Shown here piece after piece: positions 29,156 through 38,173 of a stretch of DNA of 64,000 bases. Made by a program: the position numbers and the translations under genes. The DNA comes from Bacteroidia bacterium (GTDB lineage: Bacteria > Bacteroidota > Bacteroidia > B-17B0 > Aurantibacillaceae). A model generated the notes under the pieces. It searched no databases, was not told the DNA's origin, and saw only the letters and a program-made list of their open reading frames with translations. Every line of letters begins with the position of its first letter. Position 1 is the first letter of the stretch. The DNA is taken from contig JADLED010000256.1 in NCBI GenBank assembly GCA_020846335.1, forward strand, positions 37,472-101,471. Reading direction: 5' to 3'.

Positions 29156-30493
29156 ATGGGAAGAAAATTATTAATACACAACGATAAAGTACCCGGCATT
29201 AACACGCTGGAAGTTTACCGTGCGCATGGCGGATACGCCTCGGTGGAAAAGGCACTGAAAACAATGACACCCGATCAGGTAACCGACGAAGTGAAAAAAT
29301 CGGGTTTACGTGGACGCGGTGGCGCCGGATTTCCAACAGGATTAAAATGGAGCTTTTTAGCAAAACCCGAAGGTGTGCCCCGCTATTTGGTTTGCAATGC
29401 CGACGAATCGGAACCCGGTACTTTTAAAGACCGCTACCTGATGGAAAAAATTCCTCATGCTTTAATTGAAGGTATGATTACGGCTTCTTATGCCCTGGGT
29501 GCAAAACGTTCTTACATCTACATCCGCGGTGAATACTTTTACGTAGCCCGCATTTTAGAAACTGCCATTGCCGAAGCGTATGCTGCAGGTTTATTGGGAC
29601 AAAATATTTTAGGTACCAACTTCTCTCACGACTGCTTTGTGCAGGTGGGCGGAGGCGCCTACATTTGCGGCGAAGAAACAGCTCTATTGGAATCGTTGGA
29701 AGGCAAACGTGGTAATCCGCGTATTAAGCCACCATTTCCTGCTGTGGCCGGATTGTGGGGTTGCCCAACGGTGGTAAACAATGTGGAAACTATTGCTGCT
29801 GTTTGCCCGATTGTGAACATGGGTGGTGAAGAGTACGCCAAAATTGGTGTTGGAAAATCTACCGGAACAAAACTAATTTCCGCTTCAGGTCATTTAAACA
29901 AACCGGGCGTTTACGAAATTGAATTAGGCATTACCGTAGAAGAATTTATTTACAGTGAAGAATATTGCGGAGGAATTCGCAACGGCAAAAAATTAAAAGC
30001 CGTGGTGGCCGGTGGTTCATCAGTACCTATTCTTCCAACCGAATTAATTTTAAAAACTGCCAAAGGCGAACCACGATTAATGACTTACGAAAGTTTGTCG
30101 GACGGTGGCTTTCAAACAGGTACCATGTTGGGCTCAGGCGGTTTTATTGCCATGGACGAAGACACCAGCATTGTGAAAAATCTGTTCACCTTTGCGCGTT
30201 TCTATCATCACGAAAGTTGCGGACAATGTTCGCCCTGCCGCGAAGGAACCGGCTGGATGGAAAAGATTTTGAAAAAATTTATAAATGGTACTGCCAACGA
30301 AAGCGATGTGGATTTGTTGTGGGACATTCAAAGTAAAATTGAAGGTAAAACCATTTGCCCATTGGGAGAAGCTGCTGCCTGGCCGGTTGCCGCTGCCATT
30401 CGCCATTTTAAACACGAGTTTATTGAAATAGCGAAGAGCAAAAAATTTGTGGACATAAGTCATTACGATAGGTTAAATAAAGTAATCGCTTAA
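29156..30493 (+). CDS. nuoF: NADH-quinone oxidoreductase subunit F
   Basis: NuoF binds NADH, FMN and the N3 [4Fe-4S] cluster. The nucleotide-binding glycine run is [16 protein letters not shown], the FMN region includes [17 protein letters not shown], and the N3 cysteines are in [15 protein letters not shown] with a later Cys in TICPLGEAA. The product is 445 residues. Confidence 0.97.
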   Translation: MGRKLLIHNDKVPGINTLEVYRAHGGYASVEKALKTMTPDQVTDEVKKSGLRGRGGAGFPTGLKWSFLAKPEGVPRYLVCNADESEPGTFKDRYLMEKIPHALIEGMITASYALGAKRSYIYIRGEYFYVARILETAIAEAYAAGLLGQNILGTNFSHDCFVQVGGGAYICGEETALLESLEGKRGNPRIKPPFPAVAGLWGCPTVVNNVETIAAVCPIVNMGGEEYAKIGVGKSTGTKLISASGHLNKPGVYEIELGITVEEFIYSEEYCGGIRNGKKLKAVVAGGSSVPILPTELILKTAKGEPRLMTYESLSDGGFQTGTMLGSGGFIAMDEDTSIVKNLFTFARFYHHESCGQCSPCREGTGWMEKILKKFINGTANESDVDLLWDIQSKIEGKTICPLGEAAAWPVAAAIRHFKHEFIEIAKSKKFVDISHYDRLNKVIA

Positions 30494-30523
30494 TAATGCC
30501 GTTAAATGGAAGTGGAAACTATC

Positions 30524-30542
30524 TTATCACAAAATGTGATAA
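30524..30542. promoter_or_regulatory. Perfect inverted repeat TTATCACA-AAA-TGTGATAA
   Basis: This 19-bp hyphenated palindrome is in the 144-bp spacer before nuoG, the longest in the operon. It looks like a dimeric regulator site or a small hairpin. The spacer otherwise holds no gene. I cannot name a regulator. Confidence 0.45.
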
Positions 30543-30637
30543 CATCAAAAAGCATCAATTATAAGTTCTTTGGATAAAAAGAAAAATTAAAAAAAATTAA
30601 TAGGTTACAAATAGTTCTTTAATAACCGAATTTAAAA

Positions 30638-31621
30638 ATGAAAGTAACGATAGACGGAATAGAAATTGATGTGCCAAAGGGCACTACTATTCTACAAGCA
30701 GCGCGAATGATTGGACCGGAGGTTGCTCCGCCCACCATGTGCTATTACTCCAAATTAAAAACCAGTGGTGGCTATTGCCGTACCTGCATTGTTAAGGTAA
30801 CGCAGGGCAGCACAGCCAATCCCAATCCTATGCCCAAGCCGGTGGCCAGTTGCCGCACCGAGGTGATGGACGGCATGGTGGTGCAAAACATCACTTCGCC
30901 CGAAATTATTGAAGCACGCAAAGGCATTGTTGAGTTTTTACTCATTAACCATCCTCTGGATTGCCCGGTATGCGATCAGGCAGGTGAATGTAAATTGCAG
31001 GATTTAGGTTACGAACACGGTTCAGCCAACACCCGCTACGAATTTAAACGCCGCGAATACGAGCCTATTGATATTGGCGATAAAATTAAACTGCACATGA
31101 ACCGTTGCATCCTTTGTTATCGCTGCGTTAAAACCGCCGAGCAAATTACCGATGGCCGCGTGCATGGCATGATTCACCGTGGCGATGCTGCCGAAATCTC
31201 CACCTACATTGAGCAATCACTTAGCAACGATTTTTCAGGGAATGTAATTGATGTGTGCCCGGTTGGCGCCCTGACCGATAAAACCTTCCGCTTTAAACAA
31301 CGTGTTTGGTTTACCAAGCCGGTGGATGCGCACCGCGATTGCAAAAAATGTTCAGGCAAAGCGCGTGTATGGTTAAAAGGCGAAGAGGTGTTGCGCGTTA
31401 CGGCCCGCAAAGACCAATGGGACGAAGTGGAAGAATTTATTTGCAACTCGTGCCGCTATGACCATAAAAAGAAAAGCGATTGGGTAATCGAAGGTCCGTC
31501 GCCAATTCATAGAAATTCTGTTATTTCTCAAAACCACTATCAGCACCTAAACGAATTAAAGGTAGAGGCCATGAAACATCAGAAAGCACTGGGCTTTATG
31601 AGCATTAACAAGAAACCGTGA
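30638..31621 (+). CDS. nuoG: NADH-quinone oxidoreductase subunit G, short form
   Basis: The N-terminal 220 residues hold the [2Fe-2S] and [4Fe-4S] ligands of NuoG: CYYSKLKTSGGYCRTC, HPLDCPVCDQAGECKLQ and CILCYRCVKTAEQ, then DVCPVGAL. A further cysteine cluster (HRDCKKCSGKARVWL, FICNSCRYDHK) matches the beginning of the molybdopterin domain. The chain ends at 327 residues instead of about 700-900, so the large C-terminal domain is missing. This short NuoG is usual in Bacteroidota. It is the electron wire from NuoE/F to NuoI. Confidence 0.93.
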   Translation: MKVTIDGIEIDVPKGTTILQAARMIGPEVAPPTMCYYSKLKTSGGYCRTCIVKVTQGSTANPNPMPKPVASCRTEVMDGMVVQNITSPEIIEARKGIVEFLLINHPLDCPVCDQAGECKLQDLGYEHGSANTRYEFKRREYEPIDIGDKIKLHMNRCILCYRCVKTAEQITDGRVHGMIHRGDAAEISTYIEQSLSNDFSGNVIDVCPVGALTDKTFRFKQRVWFTKPVDAHRDCKKCSGKARVWLKGEEVLRVTARKDQWDEVEEFICNSCRYDHKKKSDWVIEGPSPIHRNSVISQNHYQHLNELKVEAMKHQKALGFMSINKKP

Positions 31622-31638
31622 AAATTTAAAAAAAGACT

Positions 31639-32694
31639 ATGTTAGAATTTGTCATTTATAAAACAATCATTTGTGTGGTAATATTTGCCGTGTCGCTGGG
31701 CATTGCAGCATACTCTACCTGGTGGGAGCGTAAATTTGCCGGACTTTTGCAAGACCGCTGGGGACCAAGCCGCGCGGGCTGGGCAGGCTTGTTGCAGCCA
31801 TTGGCCGACGGTGGAAAAATGCTTTTTAAAGAAGAGATTATTCCTAATGTGTCGAACAAATTTTTATTTGTGTTGGCGCCGGGCTTGTTCATTATTACCG
31901 CCATTGTAGCGGGAGTGCTTATTCCATGGGCACCTCCTTTAAAAATTGGTGACACCTTTTATCCATTGCAAATTGCGGATGTGAATGTGGGTGTGATTTT
32001 TTTACTCGCTGTAACTTCTATTGGTGTTTACGGAGTCATGATTGGCGGCTGGTCTTCCAATAACAAATATTCTTTACTCGGTGCCATCCGCGCATCGGCA
32101 CAAATGATTAGCTACGAACTGGCCATGGGTATTGCCCTGATTGCATTAATCATCAGTGCCGGCGGAACTTTAAGTTTTAGCGAAATTGTAAAACAGCAGG
32201 ATGAAGGAGTAGCAAACATTGTGTGGCAGCCGCTTGGCTTCCTTATCTTTTTTGTGTGTGCCTTGGCCGAAACCAACCGTGCACCTTTTGACTTAGCAGA
32301 GTGTGAAACTGAATTAGTGGGTGGATATCATACCGAGTACTCTGCCTTTAAATTAGGCTTGTTTTTATTCGCCGAATACATCAACATGTTTGTTTCTTCA
32401 GCAGTAATGGCAGGATTTTATTTTGGAGGTTATAATTTTCCATTCGCACATGAGTTCTACGATAAAATGGGATGGCAAGAAGGTTCGTGGTTAATTTCAC
32501 TTACAGGTTTCTTTATCTATTTTATCAAAACACTTATTTTCATATCGGTGTTTATGTGGATACGCTGGACCATTCCAAGGTTCCGTTACGACCAGTTAAT
32601 GAATTTAGGCTGGAAAGCCTTGTTACCATTGTCACTGTTAAATCTGGTTATCACAATGGTGTATGAATACTTTAGAGGTAACCTGCAATTTTAA
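31639..32694 (+). CDS. nuoH: NADH-quinone oxidoreductase subunit H
   Basis: NuoH is the membrane subunit that links the quinone site to the proton-pumping arm. The 351-residue protein has about eight helices and the conserved ERKFAGLLQDRWGPSRAG and ALAETNRAPFDLAECETELVGGYHTEY motifs with the acidic residues needed for coupling. Confidence 0.97.
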   Translation: MLEFVIYKTIICVVIFAVSLGIAAYSTWWERKFAGLLQDRWGPSRAGWAGLLQPLADGGKMLFKEEIIPNVSNKFLFVLAPGLFIITAIVAGVLIPWAPPLKIGDTFYPLQIADVNVGVIFLLAVTSIGVYGVMIGGWSSNNKYSLLGAIRASAQMISYELAMGIALIALIISAGGTLSFSEIVKQQDEGVANIVWQPLGFLIFFVCALAETNRAPFDLAECETELVGGYHTEYSAFKLGLFLFAEYINMFVSSAVMAGFYFGGYNFPFAHEFYDKMGWQEGSWLISLTGFFIYFIKTLIFISVFMWIRWTIPRFRYDQLMNLGWKALLPLSLLNLVITMVYEYFRGNLQF

Positions 32695-32696
32695 AA

Positions 32697-32798
32697 ATGA
32701 AATTGATAAAAATATTTGTAATAATAGCCCGTGCAGTAGAAGCATATCCAGTTTATGCCTTAATGTGTGTTGCCATTATTGAATTAATAAAAAACTAA
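32697..32798 (+). CDS. Possible 33-aa single-helix membrane peptide between nuoH and nuoI
   Basis: An ATG 2 bp after the nuoH stop opens a 33-codon frame, MKLIKIFVIIARAVEAYPV..., that ends 4 bp before the nuoI ATG and fills the spacer almost exactly. The product would be a single membrane helix with a basic N-terminus and a C-terminal Lys-Asn. No database support is available to me. The tight fit argues for a gene; chance is possible at this length. Confidence 0.4.
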   Translation: MKLIKIFVIIARAVEAYPVYALMCVAIIELIKN

Positions 32799-32802
32799 AA
32801 AA

Positions 32803-33402
32803 ATGCAATTAACCAACAGAAGCAAACAGGTCTCCTTTAAAGAAATGACCGTGGCCGAAAAGATTTATTTTCCGGCAATTGTTAAGGGAATGGCAGTTAC
32901 CTTCAGTCACTTGTTTAAAAAACGTCCAACCATTATGTATCCCGAACAAAAAAGGGAATACGCAGCGGTTTACCGCGGACAGCACGTTTTAAAACGCGAT
33001 GATAACGGCGCGGAGCGTTGCACCTCTTGCGGCATGTGTGCGGTGGCCTGCCCGGCAGAAGCCATTACCATGGAAAGCGGGGAACGCAAAAAAGGCGAAG
33101 AGCATTTGTACCGTGAAGAAAAATACGCTAAAACGTATGAGATAAATATGTTGCGTTGCATTTTTTGCGGTTTGTGCGAAGAAGCCTGTCCTAAGGAAGC
33201 TATCTTTTTAACCGACCGAATTGTAGATGCAGAATACGAGCGTGATACGTTTATTTATGGTAAAGACAAACTGGTGGAGAAAATGGACAAACGCATTGAT
33301 GTTACCAAACGTCAGACTCCCGAAGTTTTGGCATTTAAAAAAATTCCGGGATTAAAGCATAATGAATTATATACCGGAAAACTAGAAAAAGGAAAACATT
33401 AA
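32803..33402 (+). CDS. nuoI: NADH-quinone oxidoreductase subunit I
   Basis: NuoI holds the N6a and N6b [4Fe-4S] clusters. The two ferredoxin motifs are CTSCGMCAVACPAEAI and CIFCGLCEEACPKEAI. The 199-residue length is normal. The N-terminal amphipathic region attaches it to the membrane arm. Confidence 0.97.
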   Translation: MQLTNRSKQVSFKEMTVAEKIYFPAIVKGMAVTFSHLFKKRPTIMYPEQKREYAAVYRGQHVLKRDDNGAERCTSCGMCAVACPAEAITMESGERKKGEEHLYREEKYAKTYEINMLRCIFCGLCEEACPKEAIFLTDRIVDAEYERDTFIYGKDKLVEKMDKRIDVTKRQTPEVLAFKKIPGLKHNELYTGKLEKGKH

Positions 33403-33481
33403 AATTGACAATTATAAATTTACAATTGACGAATTATTTCAATTGTAAATAGTCAACAAAACACTTGTAAATAAAAATAGT
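33403..33481 (+). repeat. AATTGTAAAT repeat spacer, nuoI-nuoJ
   Basis: The 79-bp spacer holds TTGACAATTATAAATTTACAATTGACG, one AATTGTAAATAGTCAA (the same 16-mer occurs in the nuoM-nuoN spacer) and a further TTGTAAAT. It is part of the same spacer repeat family. Confidence 0.6.
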
Positions 33482-33994
33482 ATGTTAGGATACACAATTA
33501 CACAATGGCTTTTCGGGATACTTTCGTTTTTGGCGATAATGTTCGCCCTGATGGTGGTATTTAGCCGCAACCCTGTTAACTCAGTTTTATACCTGGTGCT
33601 TACATTCTTTTGCATTGCCGGACATTATCTTTTATTAAACGCACAGTTTTTAGCTGTAGTGCACATTGCAGTTTACGCCGGAGCCATTATGGTGCTCTTC
33701 CTGTTTGTGATTATGTTAATGAATCTGAATCAGGATAACGAACCACAAAAAAACATTTATTCCAAACTGATTGCCGGAGTTATTGGTGGTCTGCTGCTGT
33801 TTGTGATGGTTGGCGCTTTGCGAGGAACAGATCATTTAGAAATGAAACGTTACGGACATCCGGATATTGGATTGGTAAAAAATCTGGGCCAAGTGCTTTT
33901 TCACGAATATCTGTTTCCGTTCGAAATAGTATCGGTGTTGTTGTTGGCTGCACTTGTTGGAGCAATTATGTTAGGAAAGAAGGAGTTAAAATAA
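33482..33994 (+). CDS. nuoJ: NADH-quinone oxidoreductase subunit J
   Basis: The 170-residue protein has five membrane helices. The conserved helix 3 region VVHIAVYAGAIMVLFLFVIMLMNL is intact; it holds the pi-bulge segment important for coupling. In a normal operon nuoK follows directly, but here a four-helix-bundle gene lies in between. Confidence 0.96.
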   Translation: MLGYTITQWLFGILSFLAIMFALMVVFSRNPVNSVLYLVLTFFCIAGHYLLLNAQFLAVVHIAVYAGAIMVLFLFVIMLMNLNQDNEPQKNIYSKLIAGVIGGLLLFVMVGALRGTDHLEMKRYGHPDIGLVKNLGQVLFHEYLFPFEIVSVLLLAALVGAIMLGKKELK

Positions 33995-34022
33995 TTTACA
34001 ATTTTAAGATTGACAATTGAAC
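33995..34022 (+). repeat. Repeat words at left edge of inserted IVP gene
   Basis: The spacer reads TTTACAATTTTAAGATTGACAATTG and ends at the ATG of the four-helix-bundle gene. The same words, in both orientations, flank the other side of the gene. Confidence 0.5.
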
Positions 34023-34403
34023 ATGAGTTTGACCCCCGAAATACTTAAAAAAAGAACCTTTGATTACGCATTGAGGACATTGAAAACAATTGATACATTG
34101 AAATCTACAACTGCCAATGAAATAATGGGTAAACAGGTGATGCGCTCTTCAACTTCAGTTGGTGCCAATTACCGCGCTGCCTGTAAAGCAAAATCTACTG
34201 CAGACTTTATTAATAAATTAAAAATTGTTGAGGAAGAATCTGACGAATCAGTTTATTGGCTGGAACTAATAAAAGCATATAATAATATTAACTCGTCTGA
34301 ATTTGAATTATTACTTAAAGTATCAAAAGAATTAGAAAAGATTTTTTCTGCATCTGTTATTACAGCTAAGAACCGAAGAAATAACACACTTAACAAATCG
34401 TAA
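34023..34403 (+). CDS. Four-helix-bundle protein, S23/intervening-sequence (IVP) family
   Basis: The ATG at 34023 gives a 126-residue all-alpha protein. The motifs KKRTFDYALRTLKTIDTL, GKQVMRSSTSVGANYRAA and IVEEESDESVYWLELI are those of the four-helix-bundle family first found in intervening sequences of 23S rRNA genes and related in fold to the Avd protein of diversity-generating retroelements. The biochemical role is unknown; basic members bind nucleic acid. It is not a complex I subunit, yet it lies inside the nuo operon between nuoJ and nuoK on the same strand. It is flanked on both sides by AATTGTAAAT-type repeats. Confidence 0.88.
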   Translation: MSLTPEILKKRTFDYALRTLKTIDTLKSTTANEIMGKQVMRSSTSVGANYRAACKAKSTADFINKLKIVEEESDESVYWLELIKAYNNINSSEFELLLKVSKELEKIFSASVITAKNRRNNTLNKS

Positions 34404-34431
34404 ATTGTAAATTAAAAAATTGTAAATCAAA
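34404..34431 (+). repeat. Repeat words at right edge of inserted IVP gene
   Basis: The 28-bp spacer holds two AATTGTAAAT copies (AAATTGTAAATTAAAAAATTG and TTGTAAATC) directly before the nuoK ATG. It is the right-hand flank of the IVP gene. Confidence 0.5.
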
Positions 34432-34743
34432 ATGATTAACGGAATATCTATCAATTATTATTTAATGTTAAGCACAGTGCTTTTCATTATCGGTGCCGTG
34501 GGTGTTATGGCAAGAAGAAACACCATCATCCTTTTTATGTGTATTGAGTTAATGCTCAACGCTGTTAACCTTTTACTGGTAGCATTCAGCGTTCTACACA
34601 ACGATGCAAGCGGACAGGTATTTGTATTTTTCATTATGGCAGTAGCCGCCGCAGAGGTGGCAGTGGGGCTGGCCATTTTAAGCATGATTTACAGAAACAT
34701 TAAAAGCATCGACACCGACTTATTAGGCAATTTAAAGAATTAA
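34432..34743 (+). CDS. nuoK: NADH-quinone oxidoreductase subunit K
   Basis: The 103-residue protein has three membrane helices with the conserved acidic residue in [16 protein letters not shown] and a second in [13 protein letters not shown]. These glutamates are in the proton path. The length is normal. Confidence 0.96.
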   Translation: MINGISINYYLMLSTVLFIIGAVGVMARRNTIILFMCIELMLNAVNLLLVAFSVLHNDASGQVFVFFIMAVAAAEVAVGLAILSMIYRNIKSIDTDLLGNLKN

Positions 34744-34758
34744 TAAATAAACACATTT

Positions 34759-36645
34759 ATGATTAAACTGGCAGCACTCATCCCCTTATTTCCATTGTTA
34801 GGATTTCTAATCAATGCTTTTTTTGGGAAGAAAATTTCGAAAGGTCTCAGCGGAACCATTGCTTCAATCACCGTTTTGGCTTCCTTTATTGTATCCATAT
34901 TAATTTTTATGGAGCTTCATGCCTCACACGAAAAACAACATGTGGTAAACGTGTTTTCGTGGATAAATTCCGGCAGCCTTCAGATTCCATTCGAGTTTTT
35001 AATCGACCCGCTATCCAGTTGGTTTTTACTCATCATCACCGGCATTGGCTTTTTGATTCATGTTTACTCCATTGGTTACATGCACGATGACGAAGGCTTT
35101 ACGCGCTTTTTCACTTACCTGAATTTGTTTGTGTTTTTTATGTTGTTATTGGTATTGGGCAACAACTTCCTCATCACCTTCGTGGGTTGGGAAGGCGTAG
35201 GACTTTGCTCTTACTTACTCATTGGTTTCTGGTTTAAAAATACAGCCTATAACAATGCTGCTAAAAAAGCCTTTATTATGAACCGCATTGGCGACCTTGG
35301 TTTTTTACTAGGTATTATCTTAATATTTGTCACCTTTGGAAGCATCAGTTACACCGAAGTTTTTGATAAAGCCGGTACCGCAGAAACTTCAACTATCACA
35401 GCCATTGCCCTTTTATTGTTTATAGGCGCTATGGGCAAATCGGCGCAATTACCACTTTACACCTGGTTACCGGATGCGATGGCAGGTCCAACGCCTGTGT
35501 CGGCGCTCATACATGCTGCCACTATGGTTACAGCCGGTATTTTTATGGTGGTACGTGCCAATGTGTTTTATTCGATTAGCGATGTGGCCAGCAATACGGT
35601 AGCCATTGTAGGTGTTGCCACGGCACTTTTTGCGGCTACTATCGGACTGTTTCAAAACGATATTAAAAAGATTCTGGCTTACTCCACCGTTTCGCAATTG
35701 GGCTTAATGTTTTTAGGATTAGGTGTTGGCGCATTTAGCTCTTCGGTGTTTCATGTTACCACTCACGCTTTCTTTAAAGCCCTTTTGTTTTTAGGTGCCG
35801 GCTCAGTTATACATGCCATGGGTGGCGAACAGGACATTCGCAAAATGGGTGGTCTGTGGGGAAAAATAAAAATTACTGCCATTACCATGCTGATTGGAAC
35901 ACTTGCCATCAGTGGCGTACCCGGCTTAAGCGGATTCTTTAGTAAAGATGAAATTTTAGCGCATACCTACGAACACAGTAAAGTGTTGTGGCTGCTTGGC
36001 ATGATTACTTCCATGCTCACTGCCTTTTATATGTTCCGTTTGTTATTCCTTACCTTCTTTGGTAAGTTCAGAGGCACACACGAGCAGGAACATCATTTAC
36101 ACGAATCGCCTTTTTCTATGACAGTTCCTTTAATGATTCTGGCTGTGCTTTCTATATTCGGTGGTCTCTTAGGTTTACCTGAGTTTTGGGGCACCGGCAA
36201 CTGGATGCACCACCACTTGGATCCGGTAATTCTTCGTAAAAACGATTCTGTTCTCAGTCACGAAACCGAATGGACACTGATGATTTTGGCAGTGGCCGCT
36301 GCTGCCGCCGTCATCCTTTTTGCCTGGATGGTTTACATGAAAAACAGAGTGCTGCCGGTAAACAAGGAAGAACAACTGAAGCCATGGCAACGCGTTATTT
36401 ACAACAAGTATTATGTGGATGAGATTTATGATTTCCTGATTCGTAAACCTTTGGACGTTCTTTCAAACATTTTCCACAAATTTTTAGATGTTCAGTTAAT
36501 CGATGGTATTGTAAATGGTATTGGCAGCGGTGTTAAATCTTTGGGTTCTGTGGTAAGACTTGCACAAAGCGGTAACATTGGCTTTTATATTACAAGTATG
36601 GTGCTTGGTGTGGTACTGATTATTTTATTAACCTTTTTGAAGTAA
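34759..36645 (+). CDS. nuoL: NADH-quinone oxidoreductase subunit L
   Basis: NuoL is the distal antiporter-like proton pump. The 628-residue protein has about 16 helices, the TM7 lysine region GKSAQLPLYTWLPDAMAGPTPVSALIHAATMVTAG, and the C-terminal lateral helix that runs along NuoM and NuoN. The length and order are normal. Confidence 0.97.
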   Translation: MIKLAALIPLFPLLGFLINAFFGKKISKGLSGTIASITVLASFIVSILIFMELHASHEKQHVVNVFSWINSGSLQIPFEFLIDPLSSWFLLIITGIGFLIHVYSIGYMHDDEGFTRFFTYLNLFVFFMLLLVLGNNFLITFVGWEGVGLCSYLLIGFWFKNTAYNNAAKKAFIMNRIGDLGFLLGIILIFVTFGSISYTEVFDKAGTAETSTITAIALLLFIGAMGKSAQLPLYTWLPDAMAGPTPVSALIHAATMVTAGIFMVVRANVFYSISDVASNTVAIVGVATALFAATIGLFQNDIKKILAYSTVSQLGLMFLGLGVGAFSSSVFHVTTHAFFKALLFLGAGSVIHAMGGEQDIRKMGGLWGKIKITAITMLIGTLAISGVPGLSGFFSKDEILAHTYEHSKVLWLLGMITSMLTAFYMFRLLFLTFFGKFRGTHEQEHHLHESPFSMTVPLMILAVLSIFGGLLGLPEFWGTGNWMHHHLDPVILRKNDSVLSHETEWTLMILAVAAAAAVILFAWMVYMKNRVLPVNKEEQLKPWQRVIYNKYYVDEIYDFLIRKPLDVLSNIFHKFLDVQLIDGIVNGIGSGVKSLGSVVRLAQSGNIGFYITSMVLGVVLIILLTFLK

Positions 36646-36662
36646 AATAGAATTTAGAATTT

Positions 36663-38120
36663 ATGTTAACAGCTTTATTAATATTATTTCCGTTTTTGGC
36701 AGCACTGCTGGTATTTTTTACGAAGGGCAACAATGCCCGCAACATGGCCATGTTGTTTTCGGTAGTGGAGTTTGTGATTTCAATGGCCGCGTTTTTTCAG
36801 TTTAAAAACAATCCCGACTCGGCTCTGCTTTCCTTTAATACCGCCTGGGTTCCTTCGTTGGGCATTCGCCTATCGGCTGCTATAGATGGTCTGAGTTTGT
36901 TAATGGTACTGCTTACCACCTTTTTAGTACCGCTAATTATTCTTTCGTCTTACAAAAACAACTACAACACGCCAAACTATTTTTATGGCCTGATATTGAT
37001 GATGCAAATGGCACTGGTGGGTGTGTTTGTGGCCAACGATGGATTTTTATTTTACGTGTTTTGGGAGTTGGCACTTATTCCAATTTATTTTATTTGTTTG
37101 TTGTGGGGTGGCGAAAACAGATCGGCCATTACCTTTAAGTTTTTTGTTTATACGCTCTTAGGTTCTTTATTTATGTTGATTGGTTTAATTTACCTCTACA
37201 ACCACACCAACGTGGAAGGACTTAAATCATGGGCTATTCGCGATTTGTATGAGGCAGGAAGAAGCCTCACCGCCTCACAACAAAGCGCAGTCTTCTGGCT
37301 TATTTTTATTGCCTTTGCTATTAAAATGCCCATCTTCCCGCTACACACCTGGCAACCCGACACCTATGTGACCGCCCCAACACAGGGCACCATGCTACTT
37401 TCGGGTATTATGTTAAAAATGGGAACCTTTGGCGTGATTAAGTGGTTGTTGCCAATTGTTCCTTTGGGACTTGCCAAATGGGGCTCTACAGCTATTTGTT
37501 TATCGGCAATCGGCGTTGTGTATGCTTCCATTATTGCCATTCAGCAAAAAGATTTTAAACGTTTAATTGCCTATTCTTCCATTGCACACGTAGGATTAAT
37601 TGCTGCCGGTATTTTAGCTGCCAACCAACAAGGCATTCAGGGTGCCATGATGCAAATGCTGGCGCATGGTGTAAATGTAATCGGACTTTTCTTTATCGCC
37701 GAAATTTTGTTACAACAAACAGGCACCCGCGATATTCCTAGTTTGGGTGGCATTCGTAACCTCAACGCCAACTTCGCCATTCTGTTTTTAATTATTGTTT
37801 TAGGTTCGGTTGCTTTACCATTAACCAATGGTTTTGTTGGCGAGTTTTTACTCATTAACGGCATTTACCAATACAATGCAGGTTTTGCAGCTTTTGCCGG
37901 ACTCACTGTTATTCTTGGTGCAGTTTATATGTTGCGTGGTTATCAAAACATTATGCTGGGCGAAGTAAAACCATCCGTGCATTTTGGTAAACTCGCCTCC
38001 ACCGAAAAAGCCGTGCTGGTTATTATTTGCATTACCATTATTGCCTTTGGTGTTTATCCAAAACCATTAAACGACATTGCAGAGCAGGGTACCAAAGCCA
38101 TTTTGCAAATGATGAAGTAA
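36663..38120 (+). CDS. nuoM: NADH-quinone oxidoreductase subunit M
   Basis: NuoM is the second antiporter-like pump. The 485-residue protein has the helix 5 glutamate (FYVFWELALIPIYF) and the helix 7 region FAIKMPIFPLHTWQPDTYVTAPTQGTMLLSG. The length is normal. Confidence 0.97.
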   Translation: MLTALLILFPFLAALLVFFTKGNNARNMAMLFSVVEFVISMAAFFQFKNNPDSALLSFNTAWVPSLGIRLSAAIDGLSLLMVLLTTFLVPLIILSSYKNNYNTPNYFYGLILMMQMALVGVFVANDGFLFYVFWELALIPIYFICLLWGGENRSAITFKFFVYTLLGSLFMLIGLIYLYNHTNVEGLKSWAIRDLYEAGRSLTASQQSAVFWLIFIAFAIKMPIFPLHTWQPDTYVTAPTQGTMLLSGIMLKMGTFGVIKWLLPIVPLGLAKWGSTAICLSAIGVVYASIIAIQQKDFKRLIAYSSIAHVGLIAAGILAANQQGIQGAMMQMLAHGVNVIGLFFIAEILLQQTGTRDIPSLGGIRNLNANFAILFLIIVLGSVALPLTNGFVGEFLLINGIYQYNAGFAAFAGLTVILGAVYMLRGYQNIMLGEVKPSVHFGKLASTEKAVLVIICITIIAFGVYPKPLNDIAEQGTKAILQMMK

Positions 38121-38173
38121 GTGCTTAAAGGAATAGAAATTGTAAATAGTCAATAATAAAATTGTAACAGAAT
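38121..38173 (+). repeat. AATTGTAAAT repeat spacer, nuoM-nuoN
   Basis: The 53-bp spacer holds AATTGTAAATAGTCAA, identical to the word in the nuoI-nuoJ spacer, and a second AATTGTAA just before the nuoN ATG. Confidence 0.55.

Noticed and set aside
30638-31621. Short NuoG as a truncated or broken gene
   Set aside because: The short form without molybdopterin domain is the normal NuoG of many Bacteroidota and all N-terminal cluster ligands are present.
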